A model generated the notes under the pieces. The model did not search any database. It was not told the DNA's origin and was given only the letters and a program-made list of their open reading frames with translations. A DNA stretch of 64,000 nt from Streptomyces sp. PT12 (GTDB lineage: Bacteria > Actinomycetota > Actinomycetes > Streptomycetales > Streptomycetaceae). Within the stretch, counting starts at the first letter, position 1. Each line of letters starts with the position of its first letter. Of the stretch, positions 49,949-59,721 are shown one piece after another. A program made the position numbers and the translations under genes. The stretch covers positions 248,001 through 312,000 of the forward strand of contig NZ_QEST01000079.1 of the NCBI RefSeq assembly GCF_003311645.1, read 5' to 3'.

Positions 49949-52492
49949 GTGGCACCCCATTCCGCGCATGAGCGGCCGGAAGACTCCGAGTCGTTACCCC
50001 CGACCACCGCCTCGGGCCGCGTCCCTCTCGCCGTCATCGTCGTCGACGGCGCGGGCCTGGTCTCGCACTGGAGCATCGGCGCCCGCCGCCTCTTCGGGCT
50101 GGCCGCCGACGAGGCGGTGGGCCGCCCGGCCACCGAGATCATGCCCGTCTCCGGGGTCATCGACCGCACCGCCGAGCTGGTCGACGCGGGCGCCGAGCCG
50201 CCCGACCCCAAGGACCCCGCCGCCGCGCTCGGCCGCCTGGACCCCGAGGCTCGGGTCGACGTGCTGTTCGGCGCCGACACCGCCGAGCTGACCCAGCCGA
50301 CCTCGGGCCGCTTCTGGACCCGCCACCCCGAGCGCGACCGCTGCCCGAGCGACGTCCTGTGGTGGGTGTACCCCCTGCGCGGCCCCGGGGGCGCCCGCGT
50401 CCTGGTGCTCGCCGCCGACGGCAGCGGCGTGCGGCCCGACGCCGATGACGACGACGAGCCAGGCGAGCGCGTCGCGGCCGCGTTCGCCGCCCACACCGAC
50501 TTCGCCGAGGCCGCCGAGCTGGCCAAGCGGCTCCCCGAGATCCTGCCCCGGATGAGCCCGGGGGAGGGCGGCCGCATCGCGGCCCAGGTCCTCCGACTCG
50601 GCTACCCGGTCCTGGAGTTCAGCCGGAGCACACGCGTTCCCGTCACCCCCGACTGGGGTGTGCCCCGGCGCGTGACCCGGCGCGCGCGGCTGCTGCGCGC
50701 CGCCGAGGAGGCCAGGGCCGCGGCGGACGAGGAGGCGGCCGCGGCCGCCGAGGCCGAGCTGCTCTCCGACCTCGAGCACGCCGCCGCGCGCGAGCGCCTG
50801 GAGTTCCTCAACGAGGTCAGCGCCCGCATCGGCTCATCCCTCGACCTGCACCGCACCCTCACCGAGATCAGCCGCGCCGTGGTGCCGCGGTTCGGCGACG
50901 CCGTGGGCACCTATCTGCGCGAAGAGGTCGTCGCGGGCGAGCGGTTCGCCGACGGGCCGCCCGCCGCATCGACCCTCTGGCACCGCGTCACGATCGAGCA
51001 CGACGACGAGCCGGGCCGCTGGGACGACGTCGTGCCCGTGGGCGAGTCGACGACGCTGCCCGTTCAGACGCCGTTCTTCCGCTGCATGGTCGCGGGCGAG
51101 CCCATCCTGGTGCCGCGCGTCACCCAGGAGATGGGCGACGCCATCGCCTCCCGCTTCGAGAAGCGCGACCTGCGCCCCCTCCTCACCCACCGTTCGATGC
51201 TGGTGCTGCCGCTCACGGCGCGCCGGATGGTGCTGGGCTTCATGGTCCTGCTGCGGCACGCCGACCGCGACGCGTTCGACGACATGGACCGCTCCACCGG
51301 CGCGCAACTGGCCGCGCGCGCCGGGCTCGTGCTCGACAACGCCCGGATGTACACGCTCCAGGAGTCGCTGGCCGACACGCTCCAGGACGGCATGCTGCCC
51401 CGCGTCACCCACAGGATGGCGGGCTGCGAGACCGCGACCCGCTACCTGCCTGGCACCCGGCTCGGGCGGGTCGGCGGCGACTGGTTCGACACCATCAGGC
51501 TGCCGGGCTGCCGCACCGCGCTGGTCGTCGGCGACGTGATGGGCCACGGGATCCACTCCGCCGCGATGATGGGCCAGCTGCGCACCGCCGTGCGCACCAT
51601 GGCGGCGCTGGGCACCGAGCCCGTCCATGTGCTGCGCGGCCTCGACGACCTCGCCCAGCGGCTGGGTGACCACTACCTCGCCACCTGTCTCTACGCCGTC
51701 TACGACCCGGTCGGATCCGAGCTCCAGCTGACCAACGCCGGTCACGTTCCGCCCGTTCTCGTGCGCGCCGCCGATGGCCGCGGCGAGCTGCTCGACCTGC
51801 CGACCGGCGCGCCCATCGGCGTGGGGCGCGTGGCGTTCGGCACCGTCACCGTGCCCGTCGCGCCCGGCGACCGCCTGGTGATGTGCACCGACGGCCTGGT
51901 CGAGGTCAGGGGCAGGGACATCGGCGTCGGCCTCGCCGCGCTCTGCGAGTCCGCCGCACACCCGGCCGCCTCGATGGACGACGCGTGCGACACGATCATC
52001 CGCGCGCTCGCCGCCGCGACCGCGTCCGACGAGCGCAAGGACGACGTGGCGCTGCTGATGGCGCGGCTCGGCGGGATGCCGAGGGGCGACGTGGCCACGT
52101 GGCACTTCGACGCCGAGCCCGCCCAGGTCCCGCGCGCCCGCCGCCTGGTCGTCGAACGGCTCGCGAGCTGGGGCCTGACCCCTCTCGCCGACACCACGGA
52201 GCTGTTGGTCAGCGAGGTGCTGACCAACGCCGTGCGGCACGCGGCCCGTGGCCCTGTCCGGGTACGCCTGGTGCGCGCCGACGCGCTGCTGTGCGAGATC
52301 ACCGACCACGGACCCGAGCTCCCCGTGCTGCGCGAGGCCGCGCCCGACGACGAGGCGGGGCGCGGCCTCGCCGTCGTCAGCCACCTGGCCAGGGCGTGGG
52401 GCACGAGCCGCGCGGGCCGGGGGAAGACCGTGTGGTTCGAGCAGGGCCTCGGCCCCGCCACCCCGGGGACCGCCCCCGACAGGCGCCGTTGA
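49949..52492 (+). CDS. SpoIIE-type protein phosphatase with PAS, GAF and kinase-like ATPase domains
   Basis: GTG 49949 is preceded by AAGGAGAG. The 847-residue protein is modular. A PAS-like domain lies at about 20-150 (VIVVDGAGLVSHWSIGARRL, FGLAADEAVGRPATEIMPV) and a coiled-coil Ala/Glu helix at about 245-275. A GAF domain lies at about 290-455. The PP2C/SpoIIE phosphatase at about 460-690 has RVGGDWFDTI, VVGDVMGHG, TNAGHVPPVL and DGLVEVRG. A HATPase anti-sigma-like module at about 710-835 has VSEVLTNAVRHA and EAGRGLAVV. Such proteins dephosphorylate anti-anti-sigma factors and can rephosphorylate them. Partner unknown. Confidence 0.95.
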   Translation: MAPHSAHERPEDSESLPPTTASGRVPLAVIVVDGAGLVSHWSIGARRLFGLAADEAVGRPATEIMPVSGVIDRTAELVDAGAEPPDPKDPAAALGRLDPEARVDVLFGADTAELTQPTSGRFWTRHPERDRCPSDVLWWVYPLRGPGGARVLVLAADGSGVRPDADDDDEPGERVAAAFAAHTDFAEAAELAKRLPEILPRMSPGEGGRIAAQVLRLGYPVLEFSRSTRVPVTPDWGVPRRVTRRARLLRAAEEARAAADEEAAAAAEAELLSDLEHAAARERLEFLNEVSARIGSSLDLHRTLTEISRAVVPRFGDAVGTYLREEVVAGERFADGPPAASTLWHRVTIEHDDEPGRWDDVVPVGESTTLPVQTPFFRCMVAGEPILVPRVTQEMGDAIASRFEKRDLRPLLTHRSMLVLPLTARRMVLGFMVLLRHADRDAFDDMDRSTGAQLAARAGLVLDNARMYTLQESLADTLQDGMLPRVTHRMAGCETATRYLPGTRLGRVGGDWFDTIRLPGCRTALVVGDVMGHGIHSAAMMGQLRTAVRTMAALGTEPVHVLRGLDDLAQRLGDHYLATCLYAVYDPVGSELQLTNAGHVPPVLVRAADGRGELLDLPTGAPIGVGRVAFGTVTVPVAPGDRLVMCTDGLVEVRGRDIGVGLAALCESAAHPAASMDDACDTIIRALAAATASDERKDDVALLMARLGGMPRGDVATWHFDAEPAQVPRARRLVVERLASWGLTPLADTTELLVSEVLTNAVRHAARGPVRVRLVRADALLCEITDHGPELPVLREAAPDDEAGRGLAVVSHLARAWGTSRAGRGKTVWFEQGLGPATPGTAPDRRR

Positions 52493-52532
52493 TCTGGCTG
52501 GGGGTCCCGCACGCCGGGTAACGTGACACCCC

Positions 52533-53369
52533 ATGACCAGGATCCTGATCTCGGCCGACATGGAAGGGGCCACCGGAGTCACCTGGCCCGCCGACTGCCT
52601 GCCCGGCACCCCCGAATGGCAGCGCTGCCGCCCGATGTTCACCTCCGACGTCAACGCCGCGATCACCGGCTTCCTCGACGGCGGCGCCGACTCCGTCCTG
52701 GTCAACGAGGCGCACATGACCATGCGGAACCTTCTGCTCGAACAGCTCGACGACCGCGCCGAGATGCTGACGGGCCGCCACAAGGCCCTGAGCATGGTCG
52801 AGGGCGTCCAGCACGGCGACGTGGACGGCATCGCGTTCATCGGGTACCACACGGGCGCGGGCGACGAGGGCGTGCTGGCCCACACCTACCTCGGGAACTC
52901 GCTGACCGGCGTCTTCGTCGACGGCGCCCGCGCGAGCGAGGGCCTGCTGAACTCCCTGGTCGCCGCCGAGTACGGCACCCCGGTCGTCCTGGTCACCGGC
53001 GACGACCGCACGTGCGCCGACGCCCGCGGGTACGCGCCGCACGCGCGCACGGTCGCCGTCAAGGACTATGTGTCGCGTTACGCCGCCGTCTGCCGCACCC
53101 CCGCGCGCACGGCCGGTGACATCCGCGCCGCCGCGGCCGAGGCCGTCGCCCTCGCGGTGCGCCACGAGCCCGCGGGGCCGAGGCCGCGTACCGTCGAGAT
53201 CGAGTTCGACGCCGAGCACCTGGCGGGCGCCGCTACGGTCGTTCCAGGGGTGGAGCAGACCGGGCCGCGCAGGGTGGCGTACACCGCGCCCGACATGTAC
53301 GAGGGAATCCGCTGCTTCAAGGCGGTCACGACACTGGTATCCGCGGCGGTGGAGGAATGGTATGGCTGA
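52533..53369 (+). CDS. M55-family D-aminopeptidase (DppA-like)
   Basis: The 278-residue protein begins ILISADMEGATGVT, whose Asp and Glu bind zinc. It also has VLVNEAHMTMRN, FIGYHTGAG, SLTGVFVDGARASEGLLN and VVLVTGDD, all M55 signatures. The family releases D-amino acids from the N-terminus of peptides, consistent with turnover of cell-wall peptides. TAACGT lies 8 nt before the ATG, suggesting a leaderless message. It starts an operon with M20 and S9 peptidase genes. Confidence 0.92.
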   Translation: MTRILISADMEGATGVTWPADCLPGTPEWQRCRPMFTSDVNAAITGFLDGGADSVLVNEAHMTMRNLLLEQLDDRAEMLTGRHKALSMVEGVQHGDVDGIAFIGYHTGAGDEGVLAHTYLGNSLTGVFVDGARASEGLLNSLVAAEYGTPVVLVTGDDRTCADARGYAPHARTVAVKDYVSRYAAVCRTPARTAGDIRAAAAEAVALAVRHEPAGPRPRTVEIEFDAEHLAGAATVVPGVEQTGPRRVAYTAPDMYEGIRCFKAVTTLVSAAVEEWYG

Positions 53370-54717
53370 GGCGGACGCTCCCCACATCGACGAGTCGGCG
53401 CTTTCGGAGGCGGTCCGCTTCACCTCGGACCTGATCCGCATCGACACCACCAACCGCGGCGGCGGCGACGGGGTCGAGCGCCCCGCGGCCGAGTATGTGG
53501 CGGCCCTCCTGGCCGAGGTCGGCGTCGAGCCCCTGCTGCTCGAGAAGGCGCCGGGACGCACCAACGTCGTCGCGCGCGTCCCAGGCACCGACCCCGCCGC
53601 CCCCGCGCTGCTGGTGCACGGGCACCTCGACGTCGTGCCCGCCGACCCGGCCGAGTGGGCCATCCACCCGTTCTCGGGCGAGATCCGCGACGGCGTGGTC
53701 TGGGGCAGGGGCGCGGTGGACATGAAGGACTCCGACGCGATGGTGCTCGCCGTGGTCCGCGCGTGGGCCAGGGCCGGGGTGCGGCCGCGGCGCGACATCG
53801 TGCTGGCGTTCACCGCGGACGAGGAGGACACCGCGCAGTTCGGCTCCGGCTTCCTGGCGGCCAGCCGCCCCGAGCTGTTCGACGGCTGCACCGAGGCCAT
53901 CGGCGAATCGGGCGCGTTCACCTTTCACCCGGGCGATGGCCGCCGCATCTACCCGCTGGCCGCGGGGGAGCGCGGCACCGCGTGGCTGCGGCTGACCGCC
54001 CGCGGGCGGGCCGGGCACGGGTCCAAGATCAACCACGCCAACGCCGTCACCCGCGTCGCCGCGGCCGTCACCCGCATCGGCGAGCACACGTGGCCGGTCA
54101 GGCTCAGCCCCACCGTGCGCGCCGCGCTCACCGAGCTCGCCGCGATCTACGGCGTGCCGCTGCCCGACCTGGACACCGCGGACCCCGCGCGCCTCGCCGA
54201 CGCGGTGGACGGGCTGCTCGCGCGCCTCGGCCCGGCCGCCGCGCTGGTCGCCCCCACCGTCAGGAACAGCGCCAACCCCACGATGCTGTCGGCGGGTTAC
54301 AAGGTGAACGTCATCCCGGGCAGCGCGACCGCGCAGGTGGACGGGCGGGTGCTGCCGGGCGGCGAGGAGGAGTTCGCCGCGACCCTCGACCGGCTGACCG
54401 GGCCCGAGGTGGACTGGGAGCACGTCCACCACGAGATCCCGCTCCAGGCGCCGGTGGACGCGCCGGCGTACGCCGTCATGAGGGACGCGCTGCTGCACTT
54501 CGACCCCGGTGCGCACGTCGTCCCCTACTGCATGTCGGGCGGCACCGACGCCAAGCAGTTCTCGCGCCTGGGCATCGCCGGATACGGCTTCATGCCGCTG
54601 CGGCTGCCCGAGGGGTTCGACTACCAGGCGATGTTCCACGGCGTCGACGAACGCGTCCCCGTCGACGCCCTCCACTTCGGCACCCGCGTCCTCGACCGCG
54701 CCCTGCGCGCCCTGTGA
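53362..54717 (+). CDS. M20-family metallopeptidase
   Basis: The ATG at 53362 overlaps the end of the M55 gene and has GGAGG 6 nt upstream. The 451-residue protein has the M20 metal ligands: His of VHGHLDVVP, bridging Asp of VWGRGAVDMKD, Glu pair of TADEED and the late His/Asp region GGTDAKQFSRLG, with a dimerisation domain opening at GRAGHGSKINHANAV. Such enzymes hydrolyse dipeptides or deacylate amino acids. Coupling to M55 suggests a joint role in peptide salvage. Confidence 0.94.
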   Translation: MAEADAPHIDESALSEAVRFTSDLIRIDTTNRGGGDGVERPAAEYVAALLAEVGVEPLLLEKAPGRTNVVARVPGTDPAAPALLVHGHLDVVPADPAEWAIHPFSGEIRDGVVWGRGAVDMKDSDAMVLAVVRAWARAGVRPRRDIVLAFTADEEDTAQFGSGFLAASRPELFDGCTEAIGESGAFTFHPGDGRRIYPLAAGERGTAWLRLTARGRAGHGSKINHANAVTRVAAAVTRIGEHTWPVRLSPTVRAALTELAAIYGVPLPDLDTADPARLADAVDGLLARLGPAAALVAPTVRNSANPTMLSAGYKVNVIPGSATAQVDGRVLPGGEEEFAATLDRLTGPEVDWEHVHHEIPLQAPVDAPAYAVMRDALLHFDPGAHVVPYCMSGGTDAKQFSRLGIAGYGFMPLRLPEGFDYQAMFHGVDERVPVDALHFGTRVLDRALRAL

Positions 54718-54755
54718 CGCCCCGCCCCGCTCGTTCCCACGCAACGGGAGGCCCC

Positions 54756-56807
54756 GTGCACCAAGCCCCGTACGGCAGTTGGCCCTCGCCCATCGACGCC
54801 GCGCTCGTCGCCGCGCGCTCGGGCGCACCCGAGTACCTCGGCGCGGTCGGCGACGAGCTGTGGTGGACCGTGCCCCGGCCCGATGAGGGCGGGCGGCGCG
54901 CGCTGATGCGGCTCGCGCCCGACGCGGGCGGCGCCGTGTCGGTGCTGCCCGCGCCGTGGAACGTCCGCAGCCGTGTCCACGAATACGGCGGCCAGCCCTG
55001 GGCGGGGCTCGCGCGGGACGGCGGCGGGCCTCTGATCGTGTTCGCCGACTTCGCCGACCAGCGGCTGCATGCCGCCGAGCCCGACACCGCCGAGGGCCCC
55101 GGCGCCGCCCAGCCGCGCCCGTTGACGCCGCTGTCCTCGGTGGGCGGCGGGCTGCGCTGGTGCGACCCGGTGCTCAGGGACGGCGAAGTGTGGTGCGTGC
55201 TCGAGGAGTTCACCGGGGAGCGGCCGGGCGAGCTGCGGCGGCTGCTGGCCGCGGTGCCGCTCGACGGCACCGCGGCCGACGACCGCTCGGCGATCCGCGA
55301 GCTGACCGACGACCGGCACCGCTTTGTCACCGGGCCCCGGATCTCCCCCGACGGCACGCGCGCGGCGTGGCTCGCCTGGGACCACCCGCGCATGCCGTGG
55401 GACGGCACCGAACTGGTGATCGCCGACATCACCGCTGCCCCCGGCGGGCGCCATGAGCTCACCGGGGCGCGCACCCTGATCGGCGGCCCCGGCGAGTCCG
55501 TCGCGCAGGTCGAGTGGGCCGCCGACGGCACGCTCCTGGCCGCCACCGACCGCACCGGCTGGTGGAACCTGCACCGGGTGGACCCCGACACCGGCGACGC
55601 CGTTGGCCTGTGCCCGCGCGACGAGGAGTTCGCCGACGCCCTGTGGCGCGTCGGGACGCGCTGGTTCGCGCCCCTGGACGACGGAAGGGTCGCCGTGCTG
55701 CACGGCGTCGGCGCGCGGCGGCTCGGCGTACTCGACCCGGCCACCGGGGAGTTGGCCGACGCGGCGGGCCCCTGGGCCGAGTGGTCGGGGCCGCTCGCCG
55801 TGCGCGGCTCCAGGGTGGCCGCCATCGCGGGAGGACCGGACCGCGGCAGGGAGATCGTGTGCCTCGACACCGTCACCGGCCGCTGCCGCGCGGTGGCCGA
55901 GGAGCACGAGCACGCGGTGGACCCCGCGTACTACCCCGAGCCCGTCGCCCGCACCGTCACGGGCCCCGGCGGGCGCGAGGTGCACGCCTATGTCTACCCG
56001 CCGCGCCATCCCGAGTTCACGGGCCCCGATGGCGCCGCGCCGCCCCTCGTGGTGCGCGCGCACGGCGGGCCCACGGGGCGCGCGGCGATGCTGCTCGACC
56101 TGGAGATCGCCCACCTCACCTCGCGCGGCTTCGCCGTCGCCGACGTCAACTACGGCGGCTCCACCGGCTATGGCCGCGCCTACCGCGAGCGGCTGGCCGG
56201 GCAGTGGGGCGTGGTCGACGTCGAGGACTGCGCCGCCGTGGCCCGCGCCCTGGTCGAGGAGAGCGCCGCCGACCCCGACCGGATCGCCATCAGCGGCGGC
56301 AGCGCGGGCGGCTGGACGGCCGCCGCCTCCCTCGCCTCACCCGCCACGGCCGGGCTCTACGCGTGCGCCGCGCTCACCTACCCGGTCATCGACCTGGCCA
56401 CGTGGGACGAGAACGGCACACACGACTTCGAGGCGCGTTACCTCGACGGGCTGATCGGCCCGCGCGACGAGGCGGCCGACCTGTACAGGGAGCGTTCCCC
56501 CGCCGCGCGCGCCGACCTGATCTCCGTGCCGTTCGTGCTGCTCCAGGGCCTGGACGACCCGATCTGCCCACCGGCCCAGGCGGAGGCGCTACTCGCCGCG
56601 GTGGTGGGGCGCGGGGTGCCGCACGCGTATCTCACGTTTCCCGGCGAGGGCCATGGCTTCCGCCGCGCGGAGACCATCCGCCGAGCGATCGAGGCCGAGC
56701 TTGGCCTGTATCTGACCGTTTTCGGCATCGAACGCCCGGATGCGCCCGCCCTCGATCTGGGCGGCCTCGCGACGGGCGCACCCGGGGGCGCGGGGGAGCG
56801 CGGATAG
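54756..56807 (+). CDS. S9-family prolyl oligopeptidase-type peptidase
   Basis: GTG 54756 follows GGGAGG. The 683-residue protein has an N-terminal beta-propeller (VLPAPWNVRSRVHEYGGQPW, SPDGTRAAWLAWDHP, VEWAADGTLLAATDRTGWWN) and a C-terminal alpha/beta hydrolase. Its triad is Ser516 (GGSAGGW), Asp600 or Asp601 (GLDDPICPP) and His633 (GEGHGF). It resembles the acylaminoacyl/dipeptidyl-peptidase S9C branch and lacks a signal peptide. As the third peptidase in a row it probably completes cytoplasmic breakdown of imported peptides. Confidence 0.94.
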   Translation: MHQAPYGSWPSPIDAALVAARSGAPEYLGAVGDELWWTVPRPDEGGRRALMRLAPDAGGAVSVLPAPWNVRSRVHEYGGQPWAGLARDGGGPLIVFADFADQRLHAAEPDTAEGPGAAQPRPLTPLSSVGGGLRWCDPVLRDGEVWCVLEEFTGERPGELRRLLAAVPLDGTAADDRSAIRELTDDRHRFVTGPRISPDGTRAAWLAWDHPRMPWDGTELVIADITAAPGGRHELTGARTLIGGPGESVAQVEWAADGTLLAATDRTGWWNLHRVDPDTGDAVGLCPRDEEFADALWRVGTRWFAPLDDGRVAVLHGVGARRLGVLDPATGELADAAGPWAEWSGPLAVRGSRVAAIAGGPDRGREIVCLDTVTGRCRAVAEEHEHAVDPAYYPEPVARTVTGPGGREVHAYVYPPRHPEFTGPDGAAPPLVVRAHGGPTGRAAMLLDLEIAHLTSRGFAVADVNYGGSTGYGRAYRERLAGQWGVVDVEDCAAVARALVEESAADPDRIAISGGSAGGWTAAASLASPATAGLYACAALTYPVIDLATWDENGTHDFEARYLDGLIGPRDEAADLYRERSPAARADLISVPFVLLQGLDDPICPPAQAEALLAAVVGRGVPHAYLTFPGEGHGFRRAETIRRAIEAELGLYLTVFGIERPDAPALDLGGLATGAPGGAGERG

Positions 56808-56920
56808 GGCGCGCCTCCAAGGGGCGCCAGCCGGTCGACGATCACTCGAATGGCGCAGGTGGCCGTCCCGGGTGACGATGGAGTCGGAGGATGAGACTGT
56901 CCGAACCGAGGAGGGATGAC

Positions 56921-57337
56921 ATGACCACTGCCGCGGACATCATGAGCCCCGGCGCCCAGTGGATCCCCGACACGGAGACGCTCGACCGTGCCGCGCAGCT
57001 CATGCGCGAGCACGACGTCGGCGCGCTGCCCGTCAGCGACGAGAACGAGCGGTTGTGCGGCATCATCACCGACCGTGACATCGTCGTGCACTGCGTCGCC
57101 GCGGGCCACGACCCCGCCCGGGTGACCGCGGGTGACCTGTGCCGGGGGACGCCCCGCTGGATCAGCAGCTCGGCCAGCGTCGAGGAGGTTCTCCAGGAGA
57201 TGGAGATCCACCAGATCCGCCGACTGCCCGTGATCGACGGCGACAAGCGCCTGGTCGGCATGATCAGCGAGGCCGACCTCGCCAGGTCGCTCACCGACGA
57301 CCAGATCGGCGAGTTCGTCGAGCACGTCTACGCGTAA
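56921..57337 (+). CDS. Two-CBS-domain protein
   Basis: ATG 56921 has GGAGGGATGAC upstream. The 138-residue protein consists of two CBS motifs (TLDRAAQLMREHDVGALPVS, CGIITDRDIVVHCVA and VEEVLQEMEIHQIRRLPVID, LVGMISEADLARSL). CBS pairs bind adenosine nucleotides and sense energy state. Stand-alone forms are common in Streptomyces and usually act as regulators of unknown partners. Confidence 0.95.
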   Translation: MTTAADIMSPGAQWIPDTETLDRAAQLMREHDVGALPVSDENERLCGIITDRDIVVHCVAAGHDPARVTAGDLCRGTPRWISSSASVEEVLQEMEIHQIRRLPVIDGDKRLVGMISEADLARSLTDDQIGEFVEHVYA

Positions 57338-57361
57338 ACGGCGCCCGCCCACCGCGCCTGC

Positions 57362-57396
57362 GCCGCATGCCGCCGGATCTCCCGGCGGCATGCGGC
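57362..57396 (+). terminator. 15-bp perfect stem after CBS gene
   Basis: GCCGCATGCCGCCGG (57362-57376) pairs with 57382-57396 around a 5-nt loop, 24 bp after the CBS stop. It is one of the strongest hairpins in the window. Confidence 0.8.
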
Positions 57397-57424
57397 ATGC
57401 GCGCGCCGCTCGCATGCTGGTGCC

Positions 57425-57667
57425 ATGCACTCTCACCACCACTCGCAGCGGCAGGGGACCGCGGGGGAGACCGAGACCTTCTGGACCACGGGGCGCGTCG
57501 TCGTCGCGGTGATCGCCGGGCTCACGCTGTGGTTCGTCTTCGCGAACACCAGGCAGACCCGGATCAGGCTCTTGATCCCCGAGGTGACGATGCCCCTGTG
57601 GCTGGCGTTGCTCTTCACGCTGATCATCGGCGGCCTGGCTGGCCGGTATCTGCGCCACCGCAAATGA
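57425..57667 (+). CDS. LapA/DUF1049-like small membrane protein
   Basis: The 80-residue protein has a His-rich N-terminus (HSHHHSQ) and two membrane helices (VVVAVIAGLTLWFVFAN and MPLWLALLFTLIIGGLAG) separated by NTRQTRIRLLIPEVT, the LapA-type pattern, and a short basic end. The role of actinobacterial members is unknown. Confidence 0.85.
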   Translation: MHSHHHSQRQGTAGETETFWTTGRVVVAVIAGLTLWFVFANTRQTRIRLLIPEVTMPLWLALLFTLIIGGLAGRYLRHRK

Positions 57668-57749
57668 GTGCGGTGCGGGGCCCTGTTGTTCCGTCAGGCC
57701 GCGAGGTGTTCCATGGGCCCTCAGCAGTCGTACGGCGGGGGGAGACCCT

Positions 57750-59717
57750 ATGGCACGCAGCGCCACGACCATCCGACGTTCCACCCTGACCCTGCCCGTC
57801 GCCCCGCTGGGCCCCGAGAACCCCCTGCCGCCGCTCCTCCCGAGGGACGACCCGCACCGGATCGACCCCAGGCAGCGCGCCACGCTGCCGCCCGACATGG
57901 CGCGCCAGGTCGGCTACGCGCCGCTGACCTCCGTCCTCCCGACCCGCCTGCGCGACGGCTACGGCCGCGACCGGGTCCCCACCGACCTCGACGCGATCGT
58001 CCTGGAGAACGACCGGCTCACCGTCACCGTGCTCCCCGCCTACGGCGGCCGGGTGTACGCGATGCGCCACAAGCCCACGGGCCGCGACCTGCTCTACACC
58101 AACCCCGTGATCCAGCCCGCCGACTTCGCGCTCAACGGCGCGTGGTTCTCCGGTGGCATCGAGTGGAACATAGGAGCCACCGGGCACACCACGCTCTCCT
58201 GCGCGCCCCTGCACGCCGCCGTGCTCGAAGGCCCGGGCGGCGCCCCGACGCTGCGCCTGTGGGAGTGGGAGCGGCTGCGCGACCTGCCGTTCCAGGTCGA
58301 CCTGTGGCTGCCGGAGGGCTCCGACTTCCTCTTCGCCGGGGTCAGGCTGCGCAATCCGCACGACGTGACCGTGCCCGTCTACTGGTGGTCCAACACCGCC
58401 GTGCCCGAGACGCGGCACGGCAGGGTGCTCGTCCCTGCCGACGAGGGCTGGCACTTCGGGTACGAGCACCGCCTCACGCCCATCCCGTTCCCCGAGTGGC
58501 GCGGCGCCGACCGGAGTTACCCCCTGCACGGCGACTTCCCCGCCGACTACTTCTACGAGGTGCCCGCCGAGTCGAGGAAGTGGATCGCCGCCGTCGACCG
58601 CGACGGCAACGGCCTGGTGCAGACATCGACCGCGACGCTGCGCGGCAGAAAGCTCTTCGTGTGGGGCGCGGGCCCCGGCGGGCGGCGCTGGCAGCGGTGG
58701 CTCACCGAGGACGGCGCGCCGGGCTACGCGGAGATCCAGGCGGGCCTGGCGCGCACCCAGCTCGAGCATGTGCCGCTGGCCGCGGGCGGCGAGGTGTCGT
58801 GGGTCGAGTGCTACGGCCCGATGGACGCCGACCCGACCGTGGTGCGGGGCCCCGACTGGGCCGCGGCCCGCGCCCACGCCGAGAAGCGGCTGGCCGCGAC
58901 GCTGCCCGAGGCCACCGTTGACGCGGCCTACCGCGCGTGGCTGCCGCTCGCCGACCGCGATCCCGACGAGGTGTTGCACACCGGCAGCGGGTGGGGCGCG
59001 CTCGAGGTCGCGCGCGGCGGCTACGCGCTGCCCGGCACGCCGTTCGACCCCGCCACGCTCGGCCCCGACCAGCGGCCCTGGCTCACGCTGCTCGACACAG
59101 GTCGCTTCCCCGAGGAGGACGCGGCGCCCGAGCGCCCGCCGGGGCCGAGCCTGGTCGCCCAGCCCTGGCGTGAACGCCTGGAGTGCGCGCCCGGCGGGCC
59201 GCTCACCGACTACCACCTGGGCGTCGCCCAGTGGCACGCGGGCGACCGGGCGCAGGCGCGGCGCAGCTGGGAGCGTTCGCTGTCCGCCGCGCCCAGCCCG
59301 TGGACCTCGCGCTGCCTGGCGCTGGCCGAGGCGTGGGGCGGCCATCCGCAGCGCGCCATCGCGGGCGCGCTCGCCGCGGCCAAGCGCGCCCTCGCCACCG
59401 AGGGCGTCGACCCGGTCGCGCTCGCCGCGCTGGCCAGGGACATGATCCCGGTGCTGCTCGACGCGGGGCGGGCGGACATCGCGCGCCGCGTGTTCGACCG
59501 GCTGCCGCGGGAGGTGCGGGCCCGCGGCAGGTTCCGGCTGCTCGACGCGCGGATCCTGCTCGCGCTGGGCGACAGGGCGGGCGCGAGGGCCATCTTCGAC
59601 GCGGGCTTCGAGGTCGCCGACCTCCGCGAGGGCGACGAGGTCCTGAGCACCACCTGGGCCCTGCTGACCGACGACCCGCTGCCCGCCGCGTACGAGTTCA
59701 GGATGCGCCCCGCCTGA
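57750..59717 (+). CDS. DUF5107/TPR carbohydrate-related protein
   Basis: A GGGGGGAGA precedes the ATG. The 655-residue protein has a beta-rich N-terminal half with DUF5107 landmarks: VLPAYGGRVYAMRHKPTGRD, LNGAWFSGGIEWNIGATGHT, PVYWWSNTAVPE. Its C-terminal part is a helical TPR array (DYHLGVAQWHAGDRAQARRS, LALAEAWGGHPQRAIAGAL). The fold resembles aldose-epimerase-like domains that bind sugars. Such genes often neighbour sugar ABC operons; here the polyol operon follows after a long hairpin. Confidence 0.88.
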   Translation: MARSATTIRRSTLTLPVAPLGPENPLPPLLPRDDPHRIDPRQRATLPPDMARQVGYAPLTSVLPTRLRDGYGRDRVPTDLDAIVLENDRLTVTVLPAYGGRVYAMRHKPTGRDLLYTNPVIQPADFALNGAWFSGGIEWNIGATGHTTLSCAPLHAAVLEGPGGAPTLRLWEWERLRDLPFQVDLWLPEGSDFLFAGVRLRNPHDVTVPVYWWSNTAVPETRHGRVLVPADEGWHFGYEHRLTPIPFPEWRGADRSYPLHGDFPADYFYEVPAESRKWIAAVDRDGNGLVQTSTATLRGRKLFVWGAGPGGRRWQRWLTEDGAPGYAEIQAGLARTQLEHVPLAAGGEVSWVECYGPMDADPTVVRGPDWAAARAHAEKRLAATLPEATVDAAYRAWLPLADRDPDEVLHTGSGWGALEVARGGYALPGTPFDPATLGPDQRPWLTLLDTGRFPEEDAAPERPPGPSLVAQPWRERLECAPGGPLTDYHLGVAQWHAGDRAQARRSWERSLSAAPSPWTSRCLALAEAWGGHPQRAIAGALAAAKRALATEGVDPVALAALARDMIPVLLDAGRADIARRVFDRLPREVRARGRFRLLDARILLALGDRAGARAIFDAGFEVADLREGDEVLSTTWALLTDDPLPAAYEFRMRPA

Positions 59718-59721
59718 GGCG

